Made by a program: the position numbers and the translations under genes. This document shows positions 40,961 to 48,264 of a stretch of DNA of 64,000 bases, one piece after another. Each line of letters starts with the position of its first letter. Position 1 is the stretch's first letter. The notes under the pieces are model-generated. The model was not told where the DNA came from. It was given only the letters and a program-made list of their open reading frames with translations, and made no database searches. This DNA is from Mycolicibacterium rhodesiae (GTDB lineage Bacteria; Actinomycetota; Actinomycetes; Mycobacteriales; Mycobacteriaceae), in contig NZ_MVIH01000010.1 of NCBI RefSeq assembly GCF_002086695.1, positions 124,001-188,000 on the forward strand, in the 5' to 3' direction.

Positions 40961-41854
40961 CTATGGCGATCCGGGACGCGCGGCGCGAGACCAGCCCAGC
41001 GGGCTGAGGCTCCGGTAGGGATCGGTCTCCCGCAGACCGAGAAGGTCATCGAGAATCTGCTCGAGCGCGGTCTGCGTACGGCGCTTCACCTCCTCAGCCC
41101 AGCCCGTAGCGTCGACGCCCGCCGGCGTGGTGGTGTCGACCGGTGTGCCGAACCGTAGGTACATCCGCTCCGGCCGAGGAATGAGGGTCGGTCCGATGCC
41201 GCGCATCAATGGCATCGCCATGTCTTGGCGGCCGCCGAAGCGGCCGCTCAGGGCCTGGCTGAACCGACCCCACGTGCTGTCCCGCGACGTCATGCTCCGG
41301 TACACGTCGTCACCGCCGACCAGTCCCACCGGAATGATGGGATATCCGTTCTCCACCGCGATCCGCGCGAATCCGGACCGGCCCTGCCAACGCAGGGTGT
41401 ATTCCTCGCCCTTGAATTTCGGGATCTCCCGACCGCCGCCCGGGAAGACCAGGATGGTCTGGTCGTGGCGCATGAGTTCCCGTGCGGTCTCCGGGGCGCC
41501 GACAACGCCGCCGAATGCCGCCAGCAGGTCGCCGAACAGGCCACGGATCTGGCCGAACTGACGGTCGGCCAGCGGCCGCACCCGGACCCCGATCTGCCTG
41601 CGCACGACGTACGGGATCAGGAATGCCTCGGCACCGCCCTGAGTGTGGTTGCCCACCAACAGAAATCGGCCGTCAGCGGGCAGGTTGTGCAACCCGTCGA
41701 CGTACGGGCGCCACAGGTCGACCACCGGCTGGATACCGTCGGCGACGGCTCCCAGCACCTGCTTGATGGCGCGGACCCGCGGCGGGTGATTCATGACGGC
41801 CGACACGTCGACCGTTGCTTGGCTGCTCTCGGCGACCATGTCGACCGCTCCCAT
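40961..41854 (-). CDS. Lysophospholipid acyltransferase-family protein
   Basis: A 297-residue PlsC-like protein. The acyltransferase block I position reads GNHTQGGAEAF instead of the usual NHxxxxD, and block III FPGGGREIPK and block IV-like PIIPVGLVGG are recognisable. The catalytic His remains while the Asp is shifted or lost, as in DGAT/MGAT-like branches. It probably acylates a glycerolipid at the membrane. It is divergent from a TetR gene across 39 bp containing a perfect palindrome, so its expression is probably controlled by that TetR. Confidence 0.82.
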   Translation of the reverse strand: MGAVDMVAESSQATVDVSAVMNHPPRVRAIKQVLGAVADGIQPVVDLWRPYVDGLHNLPADGRFLLVGNHTQGGAEAFLIPYVVRRQIGVRVRPLADRQFGQIRGLFGDLLAAFGGVVGAPETARELMRHDQTILVFPGGGREIPKFKGEEYTLRWQGRSGFARIAVENGYPIIPVGLVGGDDVYRSMTSRDSTWGRFSQALSGRFGGRQDMAMPLMRGIGPTLIPRPERMYLRFGTPVDTTTPAGVDATGWAEEVKRRTQTALEQILDDLLGLRETDPYRSLSPLGWSRAARPGSP

Positions 41855-41862
41855 CGTCCAGA

Positions 41863-41885
41863 CGAACTAGTTCGTTCTTTATACT
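41863..41885. promoter_or_regulatory. TetR operator and -10 candidate in divergent promoter
   Basis: CGAACTAGTTCG (41863-41874) is a perfect 12-bp palindrome 8 bp from the acyltransferase start and 19 bp before the TetR start. TATACT (41880-41885) next to it could be the tetR -10 box with a very short or absent leader. Symmetry is seen; binding by the adjacent TetR is inferred. Confidence 0.6.
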
Positions 41886-41893
41886 CGCTCTTC

Positions 41894-42493
41894 ATGAGAA
41901 GCACCTCAGAGCTGCGGGAGGAGATTCTGGCCGCGGCTCGCGGCGAGTTCGCGCGGTGCGGGTTCGCCGGCGCCCGCATCGACCGCATTGCGGCGGCAGC
42001 CAGCGCCAGCAAAGAGCGCCTGTACGCGCACTTCGGCGATAAAGAGACGCTGTTTCGCGAGGTGCTCACCGCCAACGTCGCGGAGTTCTTCCACGCGGTC
42101 CGGATGCTGCCCGACAACGTGCCGGAATTCGTCGGCGGGATGTTCGACCTGAGCGTGCGCAGGCCCGAGCACCACCGAATGGTCGCGTGGGCTCACCTCG
42201 AGGGGCTGACGTTGGAGCCGCCCAGCGCTGACGGGCTACCCCTGCCCCAGCTGGCCCTCGCCGCGATCGAAGAGGCTCAGGCCACGGGCCATGTCGACCC
42301 GGCGTGGGATCCAGGCGATCTGATCGTCGTCCTCTTCGGGATCGCCCTGGCATGGGCGCACTGGCCCGACCCCGCTGCGGAGACCACCTCGGCGGCGGTG
42401 CTGGCCCATCGGCGGTCTGCGGCGATCGAGGCGGCGACCCGCGTCATCGCCCCTAGCGCCGGAACACCACCCACCGCATCGCGCAGTACATGA
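41894..42493 (+). CDS. TetR/AcrR-family regulator
   Basis: A 199-residue regulator with the TetR HTH at about 8-52 (ILAAARGEFARCGFAGARID, RIAAAASASKERLYAHFGDK). The C-terminal domain contains the EHHRMVAWAHLEG type helix seen in TetR_C members of actinobacteria. ATG 41894 starts right after the -10-like TATACT. It probably represses itself and the divergent acyltransferase. The 3' end overlaps the convergent GtrA-like gene by 41 bp. Confidence 0.9.
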   Translation: MRSTSELREEILAAARGEFARCGFAGARIDRIAAAASASKERLYAHFGDKETLFREVLTANVAEFFHAVRMLPDNVPEFVGGMFDLSVRRPEHHRMVAWAHLEGLTLEPPSADGLPLPQLALAAIEEAQATGHVDPAWDPGDLIVVLFGIALAWAHWPDPAAETTSAAVLAHRRSAAIEAATRVIAPSAGTPPTASRST

Positions 42494-42926
42494 AGATGCC
42501 CTCGCAGCCGCCGGCCGCCATCCGGGCCACGTGGTACTCGACACCGAAGGCCCGCAACGCGGTGGAGACACCGAGGATGAACGCCAGATAGTTGATCGCC
42601 ACCACGACGACGTAGACACCCACCTGCGGTCCCACCGCGCCGTGCGACTGAAAATTCACTACCCGGTTGAGGACATAGCTGGCCGCGAAGGCGCACACGT
42701 AAGCCACCGTCACCGCGGCCCCGAACGTCACGTGCAGCACCCCGTGCAGCAGCGTGAGCACCAGCAGGTCGAGCGCGAAGGTGCCGGAGTTGATCACCAC
42801 GAAGCCCAGAAAGGTCGGCGGCACAACCGAATTCAGCCCGAACGGCAGGCGCGCGACCACCGCCTCGCAGGCCCGGTGGAACCAGCCGACGGCACTGGCC
42901 GATCCCGGCTCCGACCCCACGACCAC
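42453..42926 (-). CDS. GtrA-family membrane protein
   Basis: A 157-residue protein with four transmembrane helices and the GtrA pattern: FVVINSGTFALDLLVL, AYVCAFAASYVLNRVVNFQS, and the C-terminal MYCAMRWVVFRR. GtrA proteins move or flip polyprenyl-linked sugars for glycan modification. GTG 42926 (or 42920) was chosen because the upstream frame shows no family similarity. It is divergent from the lipid-kinase gene by 91 bp. Confidence 0.88.
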   Translation of the reverse strand: MVVGSEPGSASAVGWFHRACEAVVARLPFGLNSVVPPTFLGFVVINSGTFALDLLVLTLLHGVLHVTFGAAVTVAYVCAFAASYVLNRVVNFQSHGAVGPQVGVYVVVVAINYLAFILGVSTALRAFGVEYHVARMAAGGCEGIFMYCAMRWVVFRR

Positions 42927-43017
42927 GTCGCGAGCATGCCACCGGCAGCTGTCTGCTTCGTGATGAGCAGACAAACACTTCGAGCATCCCTCCCGCACCC
43001 GTCTAGGCTCATGGCTC

Positions 43018-43989
43018 GTGCGTGCCGTCCTGATCGTCAACCCGAACGCCACTTCCACCACTGCGGCCGGCCGCGACCTCCTCGCCCACGCGCTGGAGAG
43101 CCGGGTGGACCTGTCCGTCGTCCACACCGACCACCGCGGCCACGCCATCGAGATCGCCGAAGCAGCCCGCAACGACGGTACCGACGTGATCATCGTCCAC
43201 GGCGGCGACGGAACGGTGAATGAAGTGGTCAACGGGCTGCTGGGCAGGCCAGGCCGGGAATTACCGGAGACGATGCCCGCGGTGGCGGTGGTGCCGGGCG
43301 GCTCGGCCAACGTGTTCGCCCGTGCGCTCGGGATCAGCCCCGACCCGATCGTGGCAACGAACCAGCTGGTCGACCTGCTCAGTGCGCGCCGCAACGGCGC
43401 AGCCTGGCGCGAGATCGGGCTGATGGACTGCGGCGAGCGCTGGGCGGTGTTCACCGCCGGCATGGGGGTGGACGGCGACGTGGTCGCGGCCGTCGAGGCG
43501 CAGCGCGCCAAGGGCCGCAAGGTCACCCCGGGCCGCTACATCCGCGTCGCGGTCCGCGAGATGCTGTCCAGCGCGCGCAACGAGCCGCTGATGACCCTCG
43601 AACTGCCCGGCCAGCCACCGCAGAGCGGCGTCTACTTCGCGTTCATCTCCAACTCCAGCCCGTGGACGTACGCCAACACCAGGCCGGTGTGGACCAACCC
43701 GGACACCACCTTCGAGACCGGCCTAGGCGTCTTCGCGATCACCAGCATGAACGTCTGGCGCAACCTCATGCTGGTGCGCCGGATGCTGTCGAAGAAGCCG
43801 GTGATCAAGGCCAAGCACCTGATCCGCCACGACGACGTGGCGTGGGTGCGGGTCACCGCCACCGAGCCGGTCGCCAGCCAGATCGACGGAGATTTTCTGG
43901 GTTTGCGCGCGGAAATGACGTTCCGCGTTGTTCCGGGAGCCCTCTGCGTCGTCGCGCCGCCCGCAGCGAAGGGCGCTGACCAGCAGTAA
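43018..43989 (+). CDS. Diacylglycerol/sphingosine kinase-family lipid kinase
   Basis: A 323-residue protein of the DAGK catalytic family: NPNA start, GGDGTVNEVVNGL (62-74) nucleotide motif, and VVPGGSANVFARALG as the second conserved block. Predicted to phosphorylate a lipid at the membrane surface, possibly diacylglycerol or a mycobacterial lipid precursor; Rv3218-like by position. GTG start. The following 249 bp contain the whiB1 promoter region. Confidence 0.9.
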   Translation: MRAVLIVNPNATSTTAAGRDLLAHALESRVDLSVVHTDHRGHAIEIAEAARNDGTDVIIVHGGDGTVNEVVNGLLGRPGRELPETMPAVAVVPGGSANVFARALGISPDPIVATNQLVDLLSARRNGAAWREIGLMDCGERWAVFTAGMGVDGDVVAAVEAQRAKGRKVTPGRYIRVAVREMLSSARNEPLMTLELPGQPPQSGVYFAFISNSSPWTYANTRPVWTNPDTTFETGLGVFAITSMNVWRNLMLVRRMLSKKPVIKAKHLIRHDDVAWVRVTATEPVASQIDGDFLGLRAEMTFRVVPGALCVVAPPAAKGADQQ

Positions 43990-44081
43990 TGGGATTGCGC
44001 CGAAGGATTCAGGGCGCAGATGGGTTGAGTGTAGTACAAACGGATAGAGGGTTCGGTAACCCACCCCCAGCCAGACCTTGT

Positions 44082-44097
44082 AGTGACATTGCCCACG
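44082..44097. promoter_or_regulatory. CRP/cAMP receptor site upstream of whiB1
   Basis: AGTGA-CATTGC-CCACG fits the CRP half-site geometry (TGTGA-N6-TCACA, with mismatches). In M. tuberculosis the cAMP receptor Rv3676 activates whiB1 through a site of nearly the same sequence, as I remember AGTGAGATAGCCCACG. It lies 17 bp upstream of a TTGACA box. Confidence 0.75.
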
Positions 44098-44113
44098 TGT
44101 TAACTGAGTTCTA

Positions 44114-44141
44114 TTGACATCCGTCGAGGACGTGAAACGAT
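44114..44141 (+). promoter_or_regulatory. whiB1 promoter candidate
   Basis: TTGACA (44114-44119) is a perfect -35 box, followed after 16 bp by AACGAT (44136-44141) as a weak -10. This predicts a leader of about 90 nt before whiB1, and places the CRP-like site centred about 58 bp upstream of the start point. Confidence 0.55.
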
Positions 44142-44238
44142 CGGATGCAACAACACAGAAACATTTGTGTGCACCGCATTAACAGCCGAAGAAAAATCGA
44201 GTGCGCTTCGTTGCGCACATAGTAAGGAGTAGCGACAA

Positions 44239-44493
44239 ATGGATTGGCGCCATAAGGCGGTCTGCCGTGACGAGGATCCGGAACTGTTCTTCCCCGTGGG
44301 GAACAGCGGCCCGGCGCTCGCCCAGATCGCTGACGCGAAGCTCGTATGCAACCGTTGTCCCGTGACGACGGAGTGCCTGAGCTGGGCTTTGGAATCCGGC
44401 CAGGACGCCGGCGTCTGGGGCGGCATGAGCGAGGACGAGCGCCGTGCGCTCAAGCGTCGCAACGCCCGCACCCGCGCACGCAGCACCGTCTAG
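44239..44493 (+). CDS. whiB1: WhiB1 iron-sulfur transcription factor
   Basis: An 84-residue Wbl protein with cluster ligands Cys9, Cys37, Cys40 and Cys46, the GVWGG turn (58-62) and a basic C-terminal tail (RRALKRRNARTRARS). WhiB1 is essential, senses nitric oxide through its [4Fe-4S] cluster and binds SigA. The ATG follows AAGGAG (44222-44227). Regulated by the CRP-like site upstream and ended by the stem at 44517-44548. Confidence 0.97.
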   Translation: MDWRHKAVCRDEDPELFFPVGNSGPALAQIADAKLVCNRCPVTTECLSWALESGQDAGVWGGMSEDERRALKRRNARTRARSTV

Positions 44494-44516
44494 CCCGCTC
44501 TTTCGACAATCTTGAC

Positions 44517-44555
44517 ATCGCGGTCCCGGCAAATGCCGGGGCCGCGATTTCTATT
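44517..44555. terminator. Terminator between whiB1 and pdtaS
   Basis: A 15-bp stem (44517-44531 with 44534-44548, one T-G wobble, tight loop) is followed by TTCTATTT on the plus strand. It lies 24 bp after the whiB1 stop and 34 bp before the convergent pdtaS stop, so it ends whiB1 and may also serve pdtaS. Confidence 0.8.
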
Positions 44556-44581
44556 TGCAAATGTCGCCTCGGTCACATTTG

Positions 44582-46078
44582 CTATTGGGGAAGTCGAGCA
44601 CTCGAACGCCGGCCGAGTGGTACCCGCAACACAACATCGGTCCCACCGCCGGGGACATCGTGCATTCCCAGCGAGCCGTCGAGCTCAGCGGTGACCAGCG
44701 TGCGCACGATCTGTAGGCCGAGCCGGTCGGACTTCTCCAGCGAGAACCCTTCGGGAAGCCCCCGCCCGTCGTCGTGCACGACGACGTCCAGCCACCGCGC
44801 CGAACGCTCCGCCCGGATGGTCACGCAGCCCTGCTTGGCCGTCGACTCGAAGGCGTGCTCGATGGCGTTCTGCACCAGCTCGGTCACCACCATCACCAGG
44901 GCGGTGGCCCGGTCGGCGTCGAGCACCCCCAACGCCCCGTCCCGGTTGATGCGGATGGGGGTATCGACCCGGGCGACGTCGTTCATGATCGGTAGGATCC
45001 GGTCGATCACCTCGTCGAGGTTGACCTCCTCGTCCACCGACATCGACAGCGCCTCGTGGACCTGGGCGATGGAGGCGACCCGGCGCACCGACTCCATCAG
45101 GGCTTCGCGAGCCTCCTCGTTGCTGGTGCGGCGAGACTGAAGGCGCAGCAGCGCGGCGACGGTCTGCAGGTTGTTCTTCACCCGGTGGTGGATCTCGCGG
45201 ATGGTCGCGTCCTTGGACAGCAGAGCGCGGTCGCGGCGCTTGACCTCGGTGACGTCCCGGATGAGCACCGCCGCCCCCGCAGCGGCGCCGTGAACCACCA
45301 GCGGCAGCGTACGCAGCAGCACCGCGGCGCCCCCGGCATCGACCTCCAGGCGCATGCTCGACCCGCCGGACAGTGAGTCGCGGACGTGTTCGGCCAACTC
45401 CTGAGCCTCGAACGGGTCGGAGATCAGCGGCCGGGTGATGACCACCAGGTTGTGGCCCTCCAACTCGGCGGCCAGACCCATCCGGTGATAGGCCGACAAC
45501 GCGTTGGGGCTGGCATAAGCGACGACGCCGTCGACGTCGAGGCGGATGAACCCGTCGCCGACGCGTGGGCTCGATCGGGACAGCGCCAGATCGCCGACGT
45601 TCGGGAAGGTGCCCTCCGACAGCATGTGCAGGAGGTTGCCCGCGCAGTCCAGGTAGGCCCGCTCCAGCGGCGACGAGGTGCGCCGCTCGGCCAGGGCGGT
45701 CTGGTGGGTCAGTACGGCGACGACCTGGTTGTTGTAGCGCACCGGGACCGCTTCGACGTTGATGCCGGGGTCGCGCAGCTCGAGATCGCTGTCTCCGCGC
45801 CCGATGGCCCCCGAGGTGAAGGCCGAGGTCACCAGCGGCAGATCACCGTCCGCGACGACGGAGCCGACGGCGTCCCGGATCAGGACCGTCGGGGCCGTGT
45901 TGGGTCGGCATTGGGCCACGCAGACCAGCGCGCCGTCGTCGCGGCGCACCCACATCAGATAGTCGGCGAACGAGAGGTCCGCCAGCAGCTGCCACTCGCC
46001 GACCACCGCATGCAGATGATCCACCGCGCTGCCCGGCAGCATCGTGTGCTCGGCGAGCAGGTCACCGAGGGTGGACAC
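44582..46078 (-). CDS. pdtaS: Sensor histidine kinase PdtaS
   Basis: A 498-residue cytoplasmic kinase with no transmembrane segment: an N-terminal GAF-like domain, a PAS domain (about 170-280), the HisKA_2 phospho-acceptor block EIHHRVKNNLQ (His297/His298), and an HATPase with NAIEHAFE, DDGRGLPEG and GLQIVRTLV. It phosphorylates PdtaR, an ANTAR RNA-binding regulator encoded elsewhere. The biotinyl protein gene ends 5 bp upstream of its start, so the two may share a transcript. Confidence 0.95.
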   Translation of the reverse strand: MSTLGDLLAEHTMLPGSAVDHLHAVVGEWQLLADLSFADYLMWVRRDDGALVCVAQCRPNTAPTVLIRDAVGSVVADGDLPLVTSAFTSGAIGRGDSDLELRDPGINVEAVPVRYNNQVVAVLTHQTALAERRTSSPLERAYLDCAGNLLHMLSEGTFPNVGDLALSRSSPRVGDGFIRLDVDGVVAYASPNALSAYHRMGLAAELEGHNLVVITRPLISDPFEAQELAEHVRDSLSGGSSMRLEVDAGGAAVLLRTLPLVVHGAAAGAAVLIRDVTEVKRRDRALLSKDATIREIHHRVKNNLQTVAALLRLQSRRTSNEEAREALMESVRRVASIAQVHEALSMSVDEEVNLDEVIDRILPIMNDVARVDTPIRINRDGALGVLDADRATALVMVVTELVQNAIEHAFESTAKQGCVTIRAERSARWLDVVVHDDGRGLPEGFSLEKSDRLGLQIVRTLVTAELDGSLGMHDVPGGGTDVVLRVPLGRRSSARLPQ

Positions 46079-46083
46079 CGGAG

Positions 46084-46299
46084 TTAGTCGATCACGGCAA
46101 TGAGGTCGCCGGCCTGGATGACGTCGCCCACGGACACGCTGACCTCGGTGATGGTGCCGCCGACTTCGGCCAGCACCGGGATCTCCATCTTCATGGACTC
46201 CAGAAGCACCAGGGTGTCTCCCGCGCCGATCTGGTCGCCCTTGCTGACCACTACCTCGAGCACACTGGCCACGATCTCGGCGCGAACATCCTCGGCCAT
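46084..46299 (-). CDS. Biotinylated protein TB7.3
   Basis: A 71-residue free-standing biotinyl carrier domain with the biotinylation site ESMKME (Lys37 from the chosen start) and the hairpin V-GDQIGAGD / V-GDVIQAGD pattern. It can carry CO2 for an acyl-CoA carboxylase whose subunits are encoded elsewhere. ATG 46299 is preceded by GAGG at 7 nt; an in-frame GTG two codons upstream overlaps that sequence and is less likely. Confidence 0.93.
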   Translation of the reverse strand: MAEDVRAEIVASVLEVVVSKGDQIGAGDTLVLLESMKMEIPVLAEVGGTITEVSVSVGDVIQAGDLIAVID

Positions 46300-46438
46300 C
46301 TTCACCTCACTCTTGGTACCGCTCGTCTCTCAATGCCGCTCTATCGAACCACAACACCGGGTGGTCAGAGGTTCGACTGCGCCGTGAGACACTTTATTCA
46401 GAGCTCAACCATGCAGCTGCAATCAATGGAGGTACATC

Positions 46439-46513
46439 ATGGCCAAGCGTGGCCGTAAGAAGCGTGACCGCAAGCACAGCAAAGCCAATCACGGCAGGCG
46501 GCCCAACGCCTGA
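46439..46513 (+). CDS. Ribosomal protein bL37 (24 residues)
   Basis: A 24-codon gene for a highly basic peptide beginning MAKRGRKKRDRKHSK and ending RRPNA. This matches the tiny large-subunit protein bL37 seen in cryo-EM structures of mycobacterial ribosomes. A perfect Shine-Dalgarno GGAGGT (46428-46433) lies 5 nt before ATG, and a strong terminator lies 17 bp after the stop. It is too short for usual ORF thresholds and easily missed. Monocistronic between divergent TB7.3 and convergent rshA. Confidence 0.93.
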   Translation: MAKRGRKKRDRKHSKANHGRRPNA

Positions 46514-46530
46514 TACACACTCAGGCTAGT

Positions 46531-46568
46531 AATAAAGGGCCCGGCATCATGCCGGGCCCTTTATTTGT
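46531..46568. terminator. Bidirectional intrinsic terminator bL37/rshA
   Basis: AATAAAGGGCCCGGCAT (46531-46547) is perfectly mirrored by 46549-46565 around one base. The AATAAA/TTTATT ends give U-rich tails in both directions, so it ends bL37 (plus) and rshA (minus, stop at 46576). Confidence 0.9.
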
Positions 46569-46575
46569 TGGCGCG

Positions 46576-46890
46576 TCAGCCGCGCCGGATGATCGTGGTC
46601 TGGCTGATCTGTAGCCGTACCTTCTCCAGCAGGTGCTGGGGTGCCTTCTCCCCACTGCACCGCGACGCGACCAGCTTCTTGATCCGTTCCTCGACGCCGT
46701 AATGACGAAGGCACGTCGGGCACTCTTCGAGGTGATGACGCAGCCTGTCTCGCGTCTCATTGGTGCATTCACCGTCGAGCAGCGTCCAGACCTCGGCGAT
46801 CACCGCAGCGCACTCGGGGTGGTCGGGGTCGATCGGTCCGATGGGCGGGCGCCACTCGGCTTCGTTGCCCGATACCTGATCGTCGCTCAT
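46576..46890 (-). CDS. rshA: Anti-sigma factor RshA
   Basis: A 104-residue zinc-binding anti-sigma protein with the HxxxCxxC motif His53-Cys57-Cys60 (HHLEECPTC) plus Cys27 and Cys42 nearby and Cys78 near the end. It holds SigH inactive in reducing conditions and releases it on oxidation or heat. Its ATG overlaps the sigH stop by 4 bp (46887-46890), so both are made together. Confidence 0.95.
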   Translation of the reverse strand: MSDDQVSGNEAEWRPPIGPIDPDHPECAAVIAEVWTLLDGECTNETRDRLRHHLEECPTCLRHYGVEERIKKLVASRCSGEKAPQHLLEKVRLQISQTTIIRRG

Positions 46891-47522
46891 GACGACACCT
46901 CCTCCGGTGCATCCTCGATCTGACCGCGGGCGAAGCCACGCTCTTTGGCAACGTCGGCCAGCAGGCCGCGCAGCTGGCGCCTACCTCGGTGCAGCCGGGA
47001 CATCACCGTCCCGATCGGGGTATCCATGATCTCGGCGATCTCCTTGTACGGGAAGCCCTCGACGTCGGCGTAGTACACCGCCATCCGAAACTCCTCCGGC
47101 AACGCCTGCAGAGCTTCCTTGATCTCGGTGTCGGGCAGCAGCTCGAGGGCCTCGACCTCAGCCGAACGCAGACCTGTGGAGGTGTGCTCGGCGTTGGCCG
47201 CCAACTGCCAGTCGGTGATCTCCTCGGTCGGATACTCAGCCGGCTGGCGCTGCTTCTTGCGGTAACTGTTGATGTAGGTATTCGTCAGAATCCGGTACAA
47301 CCAGGCTTTGAGGTTGGTGCCCTCGCGGAACGAGCGGAAGCCGGCGTAGGCCTTGACCATGGTTTCCTGCAACAGGTCTTCAGCATCAGCCGGGTTGCGC
47401 GTCATGCGGAGAGCGCCGCCGTACAGCTGGTCCAGCAGCGGAATGGCGTCACGCTCGAAGCGTGCCGTCAACTCCGCATCGGACTCCTCGCGCTGCGGGG
47501 CCTCGATGTCGATGTCGGTCAT
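46887..47522 (-). CDS. sigH: ECF RNA polymerase sigma factor SigH
   Basis: A 211-residue ECF sigma factor with region 2 (ALRMTRNPADAEDLLQETMV, the GFRSFREGTNLKAWLYRILT segment) and region 4 (PEEFRMAVYYADVEGFPYKE, then IMDTPIGTVMSRLHRGRR). It directs thioredoxin, mycothiol and heat-stress genes. ATG 47522 gives the length near M. tuberculosis SigH. The frame is open upstream to GTG 47639, which has AAGGAG nine bases before it and would add 39 residues, a possible SigH-prime isoform. A SigH-type promoter lies at 47720-47747. Confidence 0.94.
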   Translation of the reverse strand: MTDIDIEAPQREESDAELTARFERDAIPLLDQLYGGALRMTRNPADAEDLLQETMVKAYAGFRSFREGTNLKAWLYRILTNTYINSYRKKQRQPAEYPTEEITDWQLAANAEHTSTGLRSAEVEALELLPDTEIKEALQALPEEFRMAVYYADVEGFPYKEIAEIMDTPIGTVMSRLHRGRRQLRGLLADVAKERGFARGQIEDAPEEVSS

Positions 47523-47719
47523 CGTGGGTGACACAGTCCCTTCTGCCGCGGTGCCCCTTAAAAGCTCCGGCAGCGGTATCGGACGGATGAAAAGTGCGGG
47601 TGCCTGCTCATCGGCCATCATGCAGACTGCGGCTGACACCGGACTTCTCTCCTTCCAATCCTAAGGCTGTGACCAACATCTTTTGGGTCGCGGGCCTCGA
47701 GAGCTGCGACCAATGTCCA

Positions 47720-47747
47720 CAACAGGATTTCTCACCGCACTATTTCC
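47720..47747 (-). promoter_or_regulatory. SigH-type autoregulated promoter of sigH
   Basis: On the minus strand GGAAAT (47742-47747) and TGTTG (47720-47724) are 17 bp apart, close to the SigH consensus GGAAYA-N17-CGTTR. Transcription would begin near 47713 and include the extended GTG start at 47639 with its strong Shine-Dalgarno sequence. Confidence 0.6.
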
Positions 47748-47766
47748 CGTGGTTATTCTGTGCCCC

Positions 47767-48255
47767 GTGAGTCGTGCGGCCACCCAGGCGATCGCCGCGC
47801 TGATTGCGGCCGGCGCACCCCATGAGGTGCTGCGTTACCACCATGACCCGCGCTCGGATTCCTACGGCGACGAGGCGGTCGCCGCTCTCGCGGGCGATTC
47901 GGTGGTGGCCGAACAGATCTTCAAGACGCTGGTGATCGCGTCGGGTTCGGTGCTGGCGGTGGCGGTCTTGCCGGTGCCGTGGAAGCTGTCGCTGAAAGCG
48001 GCGGCCGCCGCGCTGGGGCTCTCGAAGGCGGCGATGGCCGAGCGCGCCGCCGCCGAACGGGCCACCGGTTACGTGCTGGGCGGCATCTCGCCGCTCGGGC
48101 AGCGCAAGCGGCTGCCGACCGTGGTCGACGCGTCGGCGCTGGGCTATGACCGAGTCCTGTGCAGTGCGGGCAAGCGGGGCTGGGATGTCGCACTGGCACC
48201 ACAGGATCTGATTCGGCTGACCGACGCGGTGACTGCCGACATCCGTGCCGTCTAG
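47767..48255 (+). CDS. ybaK: YbaK/EbsC-type Cys-tRNA(Pro) deacylase
   Basis: A 162-residue editing enzyme that hydrolyses mischarged tRNA. YbaK features: VAEQIFKTLVI with the conserved Lys, AVLPVPWKLSLKAAA and GYVLGGISPLGQRKRLP. As I remember, M. tuberculosis has this locus broken into two short ORFs (Rv3224A/B); here it is intact. GTG 47767 gives the family length; an ATG at 47713 is in frame but falls within the divergent sigH promoter. SDR gene 9 bp downstream. Confidence 0.88.
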   Translation: MSRAATQAIAALIAAGAPHEVLRYHHDPRSDSYGDEAVAALAGDSVVAEQIFKTLVIASGSVLAVAVLPVPWKLSLKAAAAALGLSKAAMAERAAAERATGYVLGGISPLGQRKRLPTVVDASALGYDRVLCSAGKRGWDVALAPQDLIRLTDAVTADIRAV

Positions 48256-48264
48256 GGTGACGGA

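Noticed and set aside
41225..41893. Upstream extension of the TetR gene at 41894
   Set aside because: The extension is antisense to the acyltransferase; the TetR HTH begins right after ATG 41894.
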